Assembly (NCBI RefSeq): GCF_900106775.1
Contig: NZ_FNNQ01000004.1
Coordinates: 124,001-188,000, forward strand
Reading direction: 5' to 3'
Length of the DNA: 64,000 bases
Source: Marininema mesophilum
Lineage (GTDB): Bacteria > Bacillota > Bacilli > Thermoactinomycetales > DSM-45169
The translations under genes were made by a program, and so were the position numbers. Shown in pieces: positions 26,501 through 35,919 of this stretch (position 1 is the first letter of the stretch; every line of letters begins with the position of its first letter). The notes below the pieces were generated by a model. That model searched no databases. It saw only the letters and a program-made list of their open reading frames with translations, and was not told the DNA's origin.

Positions 26501-29500
26501 TCGAAATTCTTAAGACATGCTTTATCAACCTGAACTCCATACTCATCCCTAAGTTGGACAAGTTAGGTGTTCCGCTCACAACGATAAAGGCATTTAAAGA
26601 GGGGACGATTTCAGACGCAGAGTTTACCGCTGCCTTAGCGCCGCATCTCGATCCGTCCCAATATGGTGGGGATATCCATGCATGGGTAAAGAATGAGGCG
26701 AACTATACCAAAATCATGAGTTTGATTACACTTGCCAACCCTGTGGCTTCTGACGAGTTATGCAGTTTTGACAAACTGGAATTCCGCTATGCCAATCCGG
26801 ACAACAGCACAAACAAAATCCGTGCTTTTGAGTTCATCCGATTGATTCGGTTTATTCAATTGTGGAAGAAATTGGGATGGACGATTGAAGAGACCGATAA
26901 AGCGATCACAGCTCTGTACCCCAAAAGCCAAATTCCAGATCATTCAGATGATGCTGTAAACTTGCAAAGACTTGATAATGGTTTCCTGTCTCTGCTACCC
27001 CGTATGGGCCTGATGAAGCGACTCATAGGGGCTCTCAACCTGAAGCAGAAAAAAGATCTGCTACCGTTTTTGGCTTGCTTTGCACCCATCGATACGCATG
27101 GAACCCGTTCCCTTTATCGACAGATGTTCCTTAACCCATCGTTACTGAAACAAGACGGAGTATTTGCTGATAATGGCTACGGGCATTTCCTGATTGGTAC
27201 AGAGAAACTGTTGACCCATACAGCAGTCCTGCGTGCAGCGTTCCAGCTCACCGATGAGGAGTTTGTTCACATTACCAGTGCACTTGGCTACGATGCCGAC
27301 ACGCTACTCAATTTGGACAACATTTCAGCGATCTATCGCCGAGGATGGTTAGCACGGAAGTTGAAACTTAGCATTAGAGAATTACTTTTAGTGATTAAAT
27401 TTACAGGATTTGATCCATTCGTCGAACTTGATCCCGTAAACCCGTCTTTTCTTCGTCTTTTCAAATTTTTGAATTACCTGCGTAACCTATCGTTAAAACC
27501 AGTACAAGCTCTTTACCTGATCTTTAATCAGGACATACATAGCAGGATAGCACCGGACGATCATGAGATTTTGGATTTTGCTCGTTCTTTGCGCTCAGAT
27601 TTAGACTCGATCGAAAGGGATTTTGCTATCGTTGATGACCCAGATGGTCAGGTCGCTCGAGCGAGAATGTCGTTGATCTACGGAAATGAGACAACTGACG
27701 TCTTTTTTGGTCTATTAAGTAATCAGGTCGTAACCGATGTCGAGTATGCGCATAGTCAAGCAACACTACAGCAAGTCATTTTGAATGTGGCACCAAAAAG
27801 CCTTACTTACGATCATCTGCGCAAGCGACTTGCCTACAGCATGGGAGTTATGCCTGATATTGTCCGTGATGCACTTAAGGGAGTGGCTGGTGTAACGGAG
27901 ACGTTCAAAAATGCGGTGGACGAGCTCCACAAGAAAACGAGAAATTTCTTCAACCGTTATCCGGAACTGTGGCCACATTACACTACCTATCTCACTTCCA
28001 GTGATTCGGCAGAAAAGAAGCGAGCAGACTTGTTGGCGAACTTGCTTCCAGAACTGAAGCGCAGTCGCAAGCGTCAGCATGGATTACAGGCTATTTCCGC
28101 TAGGGTAAAGTCCGATCTTGGTTTTGCCAAGGCTATTCTCGATGATCTGTCTGTCTTACATGCAGTGGAGGATCATACTCGTCCTGCAATTCATGATCTT
28201 ACAGCGATAGAAGCGGCAGGTCTCTCAGCACAATTTTTTTTCCGCGATACAGCAGTCGGGGTGGTGGATCTTACGAGCGACTTCGAGGCCAATCTGGCAT
28301 ACACGGCTACTGGTAGCCATCAGCTTCCAGCTCATTCGAATCCTGCTCTTGCCATCTCCGGCATCTGGAGTGGGTATCTGGAAGCCCCAGAGAACGGTTT
28401 TTACAACATAGGTATTGAAGCTGATTCAGATACGACAGTGACACTAACCCTTGACAATGCGATGATCTCGTTGGTCTGTAGTGGAGATGTTTGGAGTAAT
28501 AACGTGCCCATCGAACTGCGGGCAGGAAGACTTTATGCCATCTCACTTAAGGTGGAGAAGGTGAGGGGAACGTTGAATGTTCGCTGGGAGACGAGTGGAC
28601 GTGGCTGGGAGATAATCCCCGCTCGATGTCTCTACTCAGGGACCTTAATCGATCACTTGCGTCATACCTATGTCCGCTTTCTAAAGGGATGTTTACTTGC
28701 AGCCGAGCTTAAACTGACGATGGCTGAGACGACCTTCCTCACTTCTCATGCTGACTATCAAATCAATGGAAAAGGCTGGCTGAACAGTTTACAAGTTAAG
28801 GGAAGCCCAGATGATGTCACATCTACTGCGTTGCTTAAAGCTTTCATTGCAATGATTGACTTTGCTAGTATCAAGGCTGATCTGGCACCAGATAATGAAT
28901 GTCTTCTGGCTATTATCAAAAATCCGGCAGAGGCAACGCAGAAACCAGACAGCCAGCTGTTCACACTTGCTCGCTGGGAATGGACCTCTCTTTCTGCGAT
29001 ACTTGGGCGATTCGGAAAGGTGGTCGGCGACCTTGCTCATCTCGATACCTTCCGCCAAGTCTACGATGCGTATTCTTGGGTGAAAAAGATGGGCATATCG
29101 GCCACTGGTTTGCTCAAGGTTGTTACCAATGAACCTGACGTAACCATGGTACGAGAATTACAGACTGATCTGCGTGCTCGCTATGATGAAAGTGGCTGGC
29201 TAAACGTTTTAAAGCCTATTAATGATGAGATGCGCGACTTACAACGTAATGCCCTTGTCACCTATATTCTTCACCAGATGTGTGAGACGCCAGCTACGGC
29301 ACATATCGACACAGCGGAGAAGTTGTTTGAGTACTTCCTGATCGATGTGAAAATGGAACCTTGTATGCAAACCTCACGTGTTCGGCACGCACTGTCGTCT
29401 GTCCAATTGTTTATCGAGCGTTGTTTAATAAACCTCGAGCGCCGAGTATCACCTTCCTCAATCCGTGCCTCACACTGGCAGTGGATGAATCGATACCGGA

Positions 29501-30828
29501 TCTGGGAGGCGAACCGAAAAGTATTCCTCTATCCAGAGAATTGGCTAGAACCAGAGCTTCGTGATGATCAATCGCCATTCTTTAAGGAAACCATGAGTGA
29601 GCTACTGCAGAGCGATATTACTGAAGAGAGAGCATCTGTTGCTCTCCTCAATTACCTTTCCAAGCTTGAGGAGGTTGCGAAGCTGGAGCCGTGTGGGTTC
29701 CACTATGTCGAAAACGATCCGAGTAAGGTTCAGGATGACATTGCCCATGTAGTTGCGCGTACTGTTGGGGCTAACCGCAAGTATTTCTACCGCCGTTGTG
29801 AGTACGGTTATTGGACGCCATGGGAACATATCAAGCAAGATATTGAAGACAATCCGGTGATCCCGGTAGTTTGGAAAGAACGACTCTTTCTGTTCTGGCT
29901 TAAACTCATTAAAGAAACGCCACTTCAGATGCAAAGCCTTCCTAGTGGGAAACTGGCTGATATGGAAATGTCTAACATTATCCATACAGATACAGCTAAG
30001 ATAACAGTAAGTGCAATCCTGTGTTGGAACGAGTTCTTTAACGGTAAATGGCAGCCAACGAAGACATCAGATATCCATAAACCCACTCAATTAGGACGAT
30101 TTGATCCCGACTCAGGTGGAGATAACCCGTTCGACCGCTCGGCCCTACGTCTCTCTGTGTCCGAGGTGGGCGGTGCCCTGCGTGTTCACATCTCAGGTCA
30201 GGGTAGTTCATCATTTACTCTATACAATACGCATAGCCTACCTGTGCGTAAGGAAGAGTTGAATGATTTTTCTGGGTTCATTTTACTTGGTCCATCCCGT
30301 CATTTAGATACATCAAGTGACAGCTTAAGGATCACTTATAACAAGGGGATTCTCCTTCCGTATCCTGGTGACACCTGCTCAGACTCGATCTTGCTACGTC
30401 CAGTACTAAAAAATCAGCTTTACGATCGAGTTATCGTTCCCCATCACTTATTACAAAGCCCGTGGGATGCGCCATTTTTCTACGAGGACAACTGCCATGT
30501 CTTTTATGTTAATACGACAGAGCGCATTATAAAGATTCCTGATTGGAGTCATTTTGCTCCGATGAAGGTTCCACAGAAACCAGATCTAATAATGCCTTCC
30601 TTGGTACTGCCAGAACTACAGTTAAAACCTCGTCCCGAAATTGTGGATCCCTATGCTCCGATTCATAAGGGGACAGGCTTTGGAGTTGTGGATCGATCAC
30701 CAATTGAGCGGTTTGTCGCGGAGAATAATTACATTTTCAGAGGAATTGGTACCCTCGGGACCGTGCGTTTTGGTGATAAAGAAATCGGACCTGCGGGTCT
30801 TCAGAAAAACCTTTTACAGGGGCGGTAG
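23524..30828 (+). CDS. TcA N-terminal subunit (split TcA, shell and receptor-binding part)
   Basis: 2434 aa. N-terminal peptidoglycan-binding-like fold (about 5-95), two transthyretin/carboxypeptidase-regulatory-like beta sandwiches (about 105-205 and 205-305, DTQGRYTIRY and DVYGAYQITF), then the alpha-helical TcA shell with the family motif SPAAYLVDLL near residue 770. A PA14-like domain lies near 1565-1705 (IWSGYLEAPENGFYNIGIEA), and the neuraminidase-like region near 1990-2015 (YRIWEANRKVFLYPENW). ATG 23524 has GGAGG 6 bp upstream; an in-frame GTG 30 bp earlier overlaps the tcBC stop and lacks such a site. It ends before the channel domain, which the next gene encodes, as in TcaA/TcaB-type split TcA proteins. 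Confidence 0.9.
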   Translation: MNRIIYPLTLQMQGKGVSDLQEGLQLLLEKDLFQFGWDERQEFRERLGAEQAKDMYGECTYKLVGLFQEQHQLQASGEVDEWTSEVFNNILEELGAFSSATSEQTFLVSGQVLRENGHPVYGGLVRAFHMDKRCILRLGEDTTDTQGRYTIRYTTLPEVNVIHLRVVVLDNAGQILGETEVSREVHSIEIVDLLIPSQDVVTFHVDGKVTSRVSSGIGGLTVRIMDKGVGADVQLAETMTDVYGAYQITFTDAGFRQRGKEKPDLQACVFKDNIFLAGSDVHYNASNRETLHILLDEKNDTALQSEHETLTNALSIQFKGKLSELKETDERQDITYLANKTGWDARAVALSSLADQFSDRANDVGIEMVPPLFYALFRAGLPANEVLYQTDAKTVESIWKQAIVQGVIPSGLMSNLSQATEQFQKLTALRILESPAWVGVSPYKELVSVSLGDDLSRQRQFAELHTRYREDLPKFWGEVQKVFGEAVEKRLKVDGQLAFLTLNNAPLIRKLHEVAGQMGITHPLNLVEKGFYRADKWQKLMGNDSVPPEIPGENDDQKRNRYAELLAAHVRLSFPTAVIAQMVKSGETPLADDQLKSQVHTFLTEHQGNFEIGMHSVEQYIAHHKLQIEPEVSKEITQIQRVYQITPSDDAMNLLLKKGVNSAYAVIQYDRDEFIQTFKMEVGGEANARLIHTKAEQVHSTVLNIAVSYLSARNAPGIGVHSPAQIVDPVPTGPNPHASDVIAYSTLENLFDEMDYCTCEHCRSILSPAAYLVDLLLFIDRPVNPPGTVNPQTVLFERRPDIQHLPLTCENTTKSLPYIDLVNETLEYYVTNHLSLANYTGHNTNDDATMEELLANPQFISDKAYEILAGKPALVGDPMPLLAPASSLPFHQPLENLRRYFDRFEVPLPAVMETLRKGDNLERANSNEYGWRDIWMEELHFSRAEYARLTDRTLTVQQLYGYRPVTTEAEILSSLSNVKAFTHRLGISYEDIIEILKTCFINLNSILIPKLDKLGVPLTTIKAFKEGTISDAEFTAALAPHLDPSQYGGDIHAWVKNEANYTKIMSLITLANPVASDELCSFDKLEFRYANPDNSTNKIRAFEFIRLIRFIQLWKKLGWTIEETDKAITALYPKSQIPDHSDDAVNLQRLDNGFLSLLPRMGLMKRLIGALNLKQKKDLLPFLACFAPIDTHGTRSLYRQMFLNPSLLKQDGVFADNGYGHFLIGTEKLLTHTAVLRAAFQLTDEEFVHITSALGYDADTLLNLDNISAIYRRGWLARKLKLSIRELLLVIKFTGFDPFVELDPVNPSFLRLFKFLNYLRNLSLKPVQALYLIFNQDIHSRIAPDDHEILDFARSLRSDLDSIERDFAIVDDPDGQVARARMSLIYGNETTDVFFGLLSNQVVTDVEYAHSQATLQQVILNVAPKSLTYDHLRKRLAYSMGVMPDIVRDALKGVAGVTETFKNAVDELHKKTRNFFNRYPELWPHYTTYLTSSDSAEKKRADLLANLLPELKRSRKRQHGLQAISARVKSDLGFAKAILDDLSVLHAVEDHTRPAIHDLTAIEAAGLSAQFFFRDTAVGVVDLTSDFEANLAYTATGSHQLPAHSNPALAISGIWSGYLEAPENGFYNIGIEADSDTTVTLTLDNAMISLVCSGDVWSNNVPIELRAGRLYAISLKVEKVRGTLNVRWETSGRGWEIIPARCLYSGTLIDHLRHTYVRFLKGCLLAAELKLTMAETTFLTSHADYQINGKGWLNSLQVKGSPDDVTSTALLKAFIAMIDFASIKADLAPDNECLLAIIKNPAEATQKPDSQLFTLARWEWTSLSAILGRFGKVVGDLAHLDTFRQVYDAYSWVKKMGISATGLLKVVTNEPDVTMVRELQTDLRARYDESGWLNVLKPINDEMRDLQRNALVTYILHQMCETPATAHIDTAEKLFEYFLIDVKMEPCMQTSRVRHALSSVQLFIERCLINLERRVSPSSIRASHWQWMNRYRIWEANRKVFLYPENWLEPELRDDQSPFFKETMSELLQSDITEERASVALLNYLSKLEEVAKLEPCGFHYVENDPSKVQDDIAHVVARTVGANRKYFYRRCEYGYWTPWEHIKQDIEDNPVIPVVWKERLFLFWLKLIKETPLQMQSLPSGKLADMEMSNIIHTDTAKITVSAILCWNEFFNGKWQPTKTSDIHKPTQLGRFDPDSGGDNPFDRSALRLSVSEVGGALRVHISGQGSSSFTLYNTHSLPVRKEELNDFSGFILLGPSRHLDTSSDSLRITYNKGILLPYPGDTCSDSILLRPVLKNQLYDRVIVPHHLLQSPWDAPFFYEDNCHVFYVNTTERIIKIPDWSHFAPMKVPQKPDLIMPSLVLPELQLKPRPEIVDPYAPIHKGTGFGVVDRSPIERFVAENNYIFRGIGTLGTVRFGDKEIGPAGLQKNLLQGR

Positions 30829-30844
30829 AGAGGAGAAACCTGCT

Positions 30845-33800
30845 ATGGCAAACACAACTTTTGATAAGGTCGGATTCCATGGGAATAAAGAGGCTTTCGT
30901 TAAGCAGTTCGGGTGGATGACGTATAAGCAGGATACGGAGTTTACGTATACATTCGAAAATTTCTTCCATCCATTTGTTAGTGAGTTGATCGAAAAACTC
31001 AACAAGGAATCATTACCGGGGATGCTTGATCCAAACTATCACCAAAGTCTAGCAACTGAATTTTTCGACGATTTTTATACATCGCTAGCGAATAATGTGG
31101 TTAAGATCAACCACTTCTCTAAGGAGATCGAAGTTCAAGAAGGTGGACCGTATTCCAATTACAATTGGGAACTGTTTTTTCATATCCCACTCACTATTGC
31201 AGTGCACCTCAGCAAAAATCAGCGTTTTGCTGAGGCACAGCGCTGGTTCCACTTCATCTTTGATCCAACTTGTAATGACCCATCGATTCCTACTCCAGAG
31301 CGATATTGGAAATTCATGGCCTTTCGCAAAGGAAATGATCTCACCCAGATTGACGAATTGCTGGCATTGCTAAGCAAATCTGACCTTACCCCGAATGAGG
31401 CTAAGCTGAGAGATTCCATACTCAGTAGCTATGAGGCGATTAAGAACAAACCATTCCAACCACATGCCGTTGCACGTACTCGGCACCTCGCGTATCAATA
31501 CTGCGTTGTTATGAAGTATCTAGATAACCTAATTGCTTGGGGAGACAATCTATTCCGACAGGACACTGTAGAGTCAATTAACGAGGCAACACAACGCTAT
31601 GTGCTGGCCGCCAACCTGCTTGGAACACGTCCGCAGCGAATCCCCCCACGAGGGATGTCACGGCCAAAGACGTTTGCTGAGCTCAAAAAGCAGGGAGTTG
31701 ATGCACTGGGCAATGCACTGGTTGATCTGGAGGGCAAGTTCCCATTTAACCTTGGCTTGCCATCAATCAGTAGTAAAGACGCGGATGCTGCAGGACCGTT
31801 ATTTGGCATTGGACGTACACTCTACTTCAGTATCCCACGCAACGAAAAAATGCTAGGGTACTGGGACACCGTAGCCGACAGACTCTTCAAGATCCGCAAT
31901 TGCATGAATATCGAAGGCGTGGTACGGCAGCTCGCTCTTTTCGATCCACCTCTTGATCCCGGTATGTTGGTTAAAGCAGCGGCAGCAGGCATTCATATCG
32001 GTTCGATTGTGAATGGGTTGAATCAGTCAATCGGCCCTGCGCGCTCCTTACCATTAATTCAAAAGGCGCTTGAACTTTGCTCTGAGGTGCGTAGTTTAGG
32101 TTCTGCACTTCTCTCGGCGATTGAAAAGGAAGATGGAGAACGTATGGCTCTCCTACGTCAGGGGCATGAGATTAAGATACAGCAAATGTCGCAAGAAGTT
32201 TGCTTTTTACAATGGAAGCATGCCGAGGAATCTACCACATCTCTACTACGAACCCGTGCCAGTGCGCTAGAGCGTTATCACTTCTATCAACGTGTGCTTG
32301 GATTGACTCCAGACAACAATGCCATTCCAGACACATTCCACCTCGACCGACGAGAACTGACTGAGGAGAACTTTGATGAGGCCTATGTGGACTTGGTTGG
32401 ACAGTATGATAAAACGATTGAATCTCTGGAGTACCCTGTTCTAAGCACGAAGCAGGAGGGGAGATTACATTTACATGAAGGTGAGTATGAGGACTTAAAT
32501 GGACATGCTGATCGAGCTCTTGCGGCAAGAATCTCTGCGGCAGGCGCTGAAGGGATAAGAGCGGGCCTCTCACTTATTCCTACACTCCATGTAGAGGCTG
32601 CGTATTGGGGGGTTGGTGGGAGTGGAAAAGTAGGGGGAGGAGATCTACTGTCTGCCGCAGGTACCGCCGTCACCAATGGATTTAACATTTGGGCTCAAAT
32701 TGAGGAACGGCAAGGGATGAGTGCTTCCAAGACAGCTTCCTATGAGCGTCGTGCAGATGATTGGATGCTACAGAGTAATCTGGCTGCACTCGAGTTAATG
32801 CAAATCGGACGCCAGATCATCAGTTCGCTGATTGCTGAACAGATCGCTTATCGCGAATATAAGAAAATACAAGAGCAGATGAAGCAATCACAGGATGTGG
32901 ATCGTTTCCTGCGAGAGAAATTTACGAACAAAGAACTTTACACCTGGCTGCAAGGCGAGATCTCTCGTCTTTATTACGAATATTACCGTTTTGCTTTTGA
33001 CACGGCGCGTAAAGCTGAGCAGACGATGAAGGTTGAGCTGATGCGCCCAGAGGTAGAGACGAATAATTACGTGAAGTTTAACTATTGGGATAGTGGGCGT
33101 AAGGGTCTGCTCTCTGGCGATGCGCTCTATCTGGATGTGAAGCGGATGGAGATGGCCTTTCACGAGAATAACAAGCGCGAGTATGAACTGACCAAACATG
33201 TATCCTTGCGGCAGCTCAATCCATTGGCGTTACTTGCCCTGAAAGCTACTGGTGCCTGTGAAGTCATCTTGCCCGAATGGTTATTTGATCTTGATGGCCC
33301 TGGGCATTACATGCGTCGGATCAAAAATGTAAGCCTGTCCATTCCGTCGGTGACTGGACCTTATACCAGTGTCAATTGTACACTCACTCTGTTGAAAAGT
33401 TCACTGCGAAAGTCTGGTCAGCTTACCGATGAATACGCTCGTGAGGGTAGTGAAGACCCACGCTTTATCGACTATTTCGGCACAATTCAATCGATTGTGA
33501 CCAGCAGTGGAAATAATGACAGTGGCCTTTTCGAAACGAACCTTTATGATGGACGATTTCTTCCTTTCGAAGGAGCTGGTGTCGAAAGCACATGGAGGTT
33601 AGAACTACCAGCTTCTTTCCGTCAATTCGACTACAATACGATAGCAGATGTTATTTTCCATGTCCGATACACGGCTAGGCAGGGTGGGACTCCATTGCGA
33701 GAACAGGCTATCAACCATCTAAAGTCTCTGGTTGAGGAGGCTAGCACTTCGGGTTTAGCAATTTTACTCAGTCTCCCCCGTGAATTTTCAAGTGAGTGGC

Positions 33801-34090
33801 ATCGATTCATATCGAGTACTGGAAATTTTACAGCGAAAGTGAAGCGAGAATACTTCCCCTATTTTACTATGGGTAAGACCCTTATCATCGACTCTATGCA
33901 CCTGTATGCAATCCAAGTCGACAAAATGCAATCGACAACACCGTCAGGACTTGATCTAGGGACGCTGACAGAAAAGTTAAACGACGAGGGCGGGTTCGAG
34001 TTCTCACTTGCTCCAGATGGAGAGGTTCTCGTGCGTGAACAACAAGCACAAGTCTTTGTTCTTATCAAGTACTCTGTAGAGTCCGTCTAA
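30845..34090 (+). CDS. TcA C-terminal subunit (channel and TcB-binding part)
   Basis: 1081 aa. Corresponds to the C-terminal third of full-length TcA. GYWDTVADRLFKIRNCM near residue 338 and LFDPPLDPGML are typical family motifs. A long helical stretch with Gly-rich GVGGSGKVGGGDLLSAAG near 590-605 fits the pore-forming helices. The C-terminal part from about 815 (FDLDGPGHYMRRIKNVSLSI) to the end (GRFLPFEGAGVESTWRLELP) is the TcB-binding domain. ATG 30845 follows AGAGGAGAAAC, 16 bp after the previous stop. An open frame extends back inside the preceding gene but without a better start, so I use 30845. Assembly with the N-terminal subunit into one TcA pentamer is inferred. Confidence 0.9.
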   Translation: MANTTFDKVGFHGNKEAFVKQFGWMTYKQDTEFTYTFENFFHPFVSELIEKLNKESLPGMLDPNYHQSLATEFFDDFYTSLANNVVKINHFSKEIEVQEGGPYSNYNWELFFHIPLTIAVHLSKNQRFAEAQRWFHFIFDPTCNDPSIPTPERYWKFMAFRKGNDLTQIDELLALLSKSDLTPNEAKLRDSILSSYEAIKNKPFQPHAVARTRHLAYQYCVVMKYLDNLIAWGDNLFRQDTVESINEATQRYVLAANLLGTRPQRIPPRGMSRPKTFAELKKQGVDALGNALVDLEGKFPFNLGLPSISSKDADAAGPLFGIGRTLYFSIPRNEKMLGYWDTVADRLFKIRNCMNIEGVVRQLALFDPPLDPGMLVKAAAAGIHIGSIVNGLNQSIGPARSLPLIQKALELCSEVRSLGSALLSAIEKEDGERMALLRQGHEIKIQQMSQEVCFLQWKHAEESTTSLLRTRASALERYHFYQRVLGLTPDNNAIPDTFHLDRRELTEENFDEAYVDLVGQYDKTIESLEYPVLSTKQEGRLHLHEGEYEDLNGHADRALAARISAAGAEGIRAGLSLIPTLHVEAAYWGVGGSGKVGGGDLLSAAGTAVTNGFNIWAQIEERQGMSASKTASYERRADDWMLQSNLAALELMQIGRQIISSLIAEQIAYREYKKIQEQMKQSQDVDRFLREKFTNKELYTWLQGEISRLYYEYYRFAFDTARKAEQTMKVELMRPEVETNNYVKFNYWDSGRKGLLSGDALYLDVKRMEMAFHENNKREYELTKHVSLRQLNPLALLALKATGACEVILPEWLFDLDGPGHYMRRIKNVSLSIPSVTGPYTSVNCTLTLLKSSLRKSGQLTDEYAREGSEDPRFIDYFGTIQSIVTSSGNNDSGLFETNLYDGRFLPFEGAGVESTWRLELPASFRQFDYNTIADVIFHVRYTARQGGTPLREQAINHLKSLVEEASTSGLAILLSLPREFSSEWHRFISSTGNFTAKVKREYFPYFTMGKTLIIDSMHLYAIQVDKMQSTTPSGLDLGTLTEKLNDEGGFEFSLAPDGEVLVREQQAQVFVLIKYSVESV

Positions 34091-34138
34091 TAGGGCAGCT
34101 ATCTGGAGTTATGTAAAGTAAAAGGGATTAACTTATTG

Positions 34139-34178
34139 AGAGGCAGGGGTTCCCAAGGAATCTTGTCTCTTTTCTTTT
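34139..34178 (+). terminator. Terminator of the Tc operon
   Basis: AGAGGCAGGGGTTCC pairs, with G-U pairs and a bulge, with GGAATCTTGTCTCT, followed by TTTCTTTT. It lies 49 bp after the last toxin gene. Confidence 0.8.
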
Positions 34179-34219
34179 ATGTATTCCTATGTTTTCGAAC
34201 CAGCATCCTCTAATGGTGG

Positions 34220-34281
34220 AAGGCTATTCAGCATGCACTAATGGCAACAACCATGGCTCAAATTCACGATCACAACCGTCG
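34220..34281 (+). repeat. Right copy of imperfect direct repeat flanking the Tc operon
   Basis: Begins AAGGCTATTCAGCATGC and continues GCAACAACCATG and CACGATCAC, the counterpart of 15521-15582. A 34-codon frame from ATG 34241 (MATTMAQIHDHNRRQTN...) runs through it, without a good ribosome binding site. Confidence 0.7.
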
Positions 34282-34392
34282 TCAAACTAATGTAACAAAC
34301 ACAGATTATTATTTAAACAGAACAGCGGCCAAGCTTGGCTTGTAGTCAATGGCTATATATAAATTGTTTTGATCTATATGGAGGGAATAATA

Positions 34393-35388
34393 ATGAAAAA
34401 TAGTACATTTTTAGTTACCGGTGGTACCGGATCATGGGGCCTTGAAATTGTGAAACAGCTTAGTTATCACAATCCGAAGGAAGTTCGTGTTTTTTCTAGG
34501 AATGAAACAAGTCTCGTTGAGATGCAACAACAATATGCTCATGATAATCGATTCAAGTTCATTGTTGGTGACATTCGTGACAAGGAAGAGCTTATGCAAG
34601 CATGCGATGGTGTCGACTATGTTTTTCATTTGGCTGCATTAAAACATGTACCTGTTTGTGAATATCAACCTTTAGAAGCCATCAAGACCAATGTACTTGG
34701 CACACAAAATGTTATCGATGCCGCTCTAGACAACAAGGTGAAAAAAGTAATCTATGTTTCAACTGACAAAGTTTCAGATCCGTCAAATACTTACGGAATT
34801 ACGAAAGCCCTTGGAGAAAAGTTAATTATTCATGCAAATTTAAGAGAAACAAACACGAAGTTTATTTGTGTGAGAAGCGGAAATGTTCTGGGATCGAGTG
34901 GAAGTGTTGTTCCTATTTTTAAAAACCAAATAAAACGATCTTCACAAATTGGTATTACTGATTTTCGTATGACTCGTTTTTTCTTAACGATTGAACAGGC
35001 TGTACAATTGTTATTTAAAGCTACGGTTAGCGGCAGAGGCGGAGAAACATATGTTATGAACATGCCTTCTGTTAAAATCGCTGACCTGGCCCAAGTACTA
35101 ATCGAATCATCGGGTAAAAAAGATATAAAAATAAACGAAATAGGTGTTCGTCCAGGAGAAAAATTGAATGAAACACTCTTTACGGAATCCGAAAGCAACC
35201 GAACGGTGTATTTTGATCAAGATTATTATGTAGTCCTGCCTTCTATTAATATACCAGGACTTCAAGAGCATTACGCAAGCAGTACACCTGTCAACATGAA
35301 GGAGTACAATTCTGCGACAAAGCAACTTTCAAATGGCGAAGTAGAACAAATGTTGACGAAGGGAGGTTTTCTGGCTTGGGCCGAGTGA
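34393..35388 (+). CDS. NAD-dependent sugar-nucleotide dehydratase/epimerase (CapD/PseB-like)
   Basis: 331 aa extended SDR for surface polysaccharide precursors. GGTGSWG near the N-terminus binds NAD(P). VDYVFHLAALKHVPVCEYQP is the hallmark of CapD/FlaA1/PseB UDP-GlcNAc 4,6-dehydratases (cut here into VFHLAALKHVPV and the following EYQP). The catalytic pair is in STDKVSDPSNTYGITK (Y and K of YxxxK). RPGEKLNETLF is also typical. ATG 34393 has GGAGGG upstream. It starts a plus-strand run with a Nudix gene and a broken murG paralogue, so a cell-envelope role is likely. The exact sugar is not determined. Confidence 0.87.
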   Translation: MKNSTFLVTGGTGSWGLEIVKQLSYHNPKEVRVFSRNETSLVEMQQQYAHDNRFKFIVGDIRDKEELMQACDGVDYVFHLAALKHVPVCEYQPLEAIKTNVLGTQNVIDAALDNKVKKVIYVSTDKVSDPSNTYGITKALGEKLIIHANLRETNTKFICVRSGNVLGSSGSVVPIFKNQIKRSSQIGITDFRMTRFFLTIEQAVQLLFKATVSGRGGETYVMNMPSVKIADLAQVLIESSGKKDIKINEIGVRPGEKLNETLFTESESNRTVYFDQDYYVVLPSINIPGLQEHYASSTPVNMKEYNSATKQLSNGEVEQMLTKGGFLAWAE

Positions 35389-35419
35389 TAGGCTCATTCT
35401 ATGAAAGGAATGATAATTG

Positions 35420-35887
35420 ATGGGATATGTTTCTGAACTAAGGAAAATGATAGGACATCGCCCCGTTATCTTGGTTGGTTCTGTGGTGATTCTGATGGAT
35501 AAGGAGAAGGGTATCCTATTACAACAACGTAAGGAGCCAAAGGGGCTTTGGGGGCTCCCTGGGGGATTAATGGAGCTTGGAGAATCAGCTGAAAATACGG
35601 CAACAAGAGAATTGTATGAGGAAACCGGCCTTCTTGTAGATAATCTCACTTTAGTTGGTGTATTTTCTGGAGAAGAATACTTTGTAAAATTACAAAATGG
35701 AGACGAGTTTTATGCTGTAACCATTGTTTATACTTCACAAGATTTTGAAGGGGAGTTATTAGTATCTGATAAAGAATCCTTAGATTTACGTTTTTTTCAA
35801 TTAGATACAATTCCAGAAAATATGATGGGCTCTTCTAAAAAAATTCTTAACAACGTCATGAAAAATGGAAAATTAATGCGCAGATAG
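35420..35887 (+). CDS. Nudix hydrolase
   Basis: 155 aa. The Nudix box is visible as GGLMELGE followed by REL and EETGL, giving the GX5EX7REUXEEXGU pattern that binds Mg2+ and cuts nucleoside diphosphates linked to another group. Start ATG 35420 follows AAAGGA. It sits 31 bp after the dehydratase gene and 32 bp before the murG paralogue, probably one operon. Substrate unknown; a nucleotide-sugar is a guess from context. Confidence 0.88.
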   Translation: MGYVSELRKMIGHRPVILVGSVVILMDKEKGILLQQRKEPKGLWGLPGGLMELGESAENTATRELYEETGLLVDNLTLVGVFSGEEYFVKLQNGDEFYAVTIVYTSQDFEGELLVSDKESLDLRFFQLDTIPENMMGSSKKILNNVMKNGKLMRR

Positions 35888-35919
35888 TATGACTATATGT
35901 TACTGGGAGGTAACTATAA

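Noticed and set aside
30641..30844. In-frame 5' extension of the TcA C-terminal gene into the previous gene
   Set aside because: It would overlap the end of the N-terminal subunit by 188 bp; ATG 30845 has a good ribosome binding site and matches the start of the conserved region.
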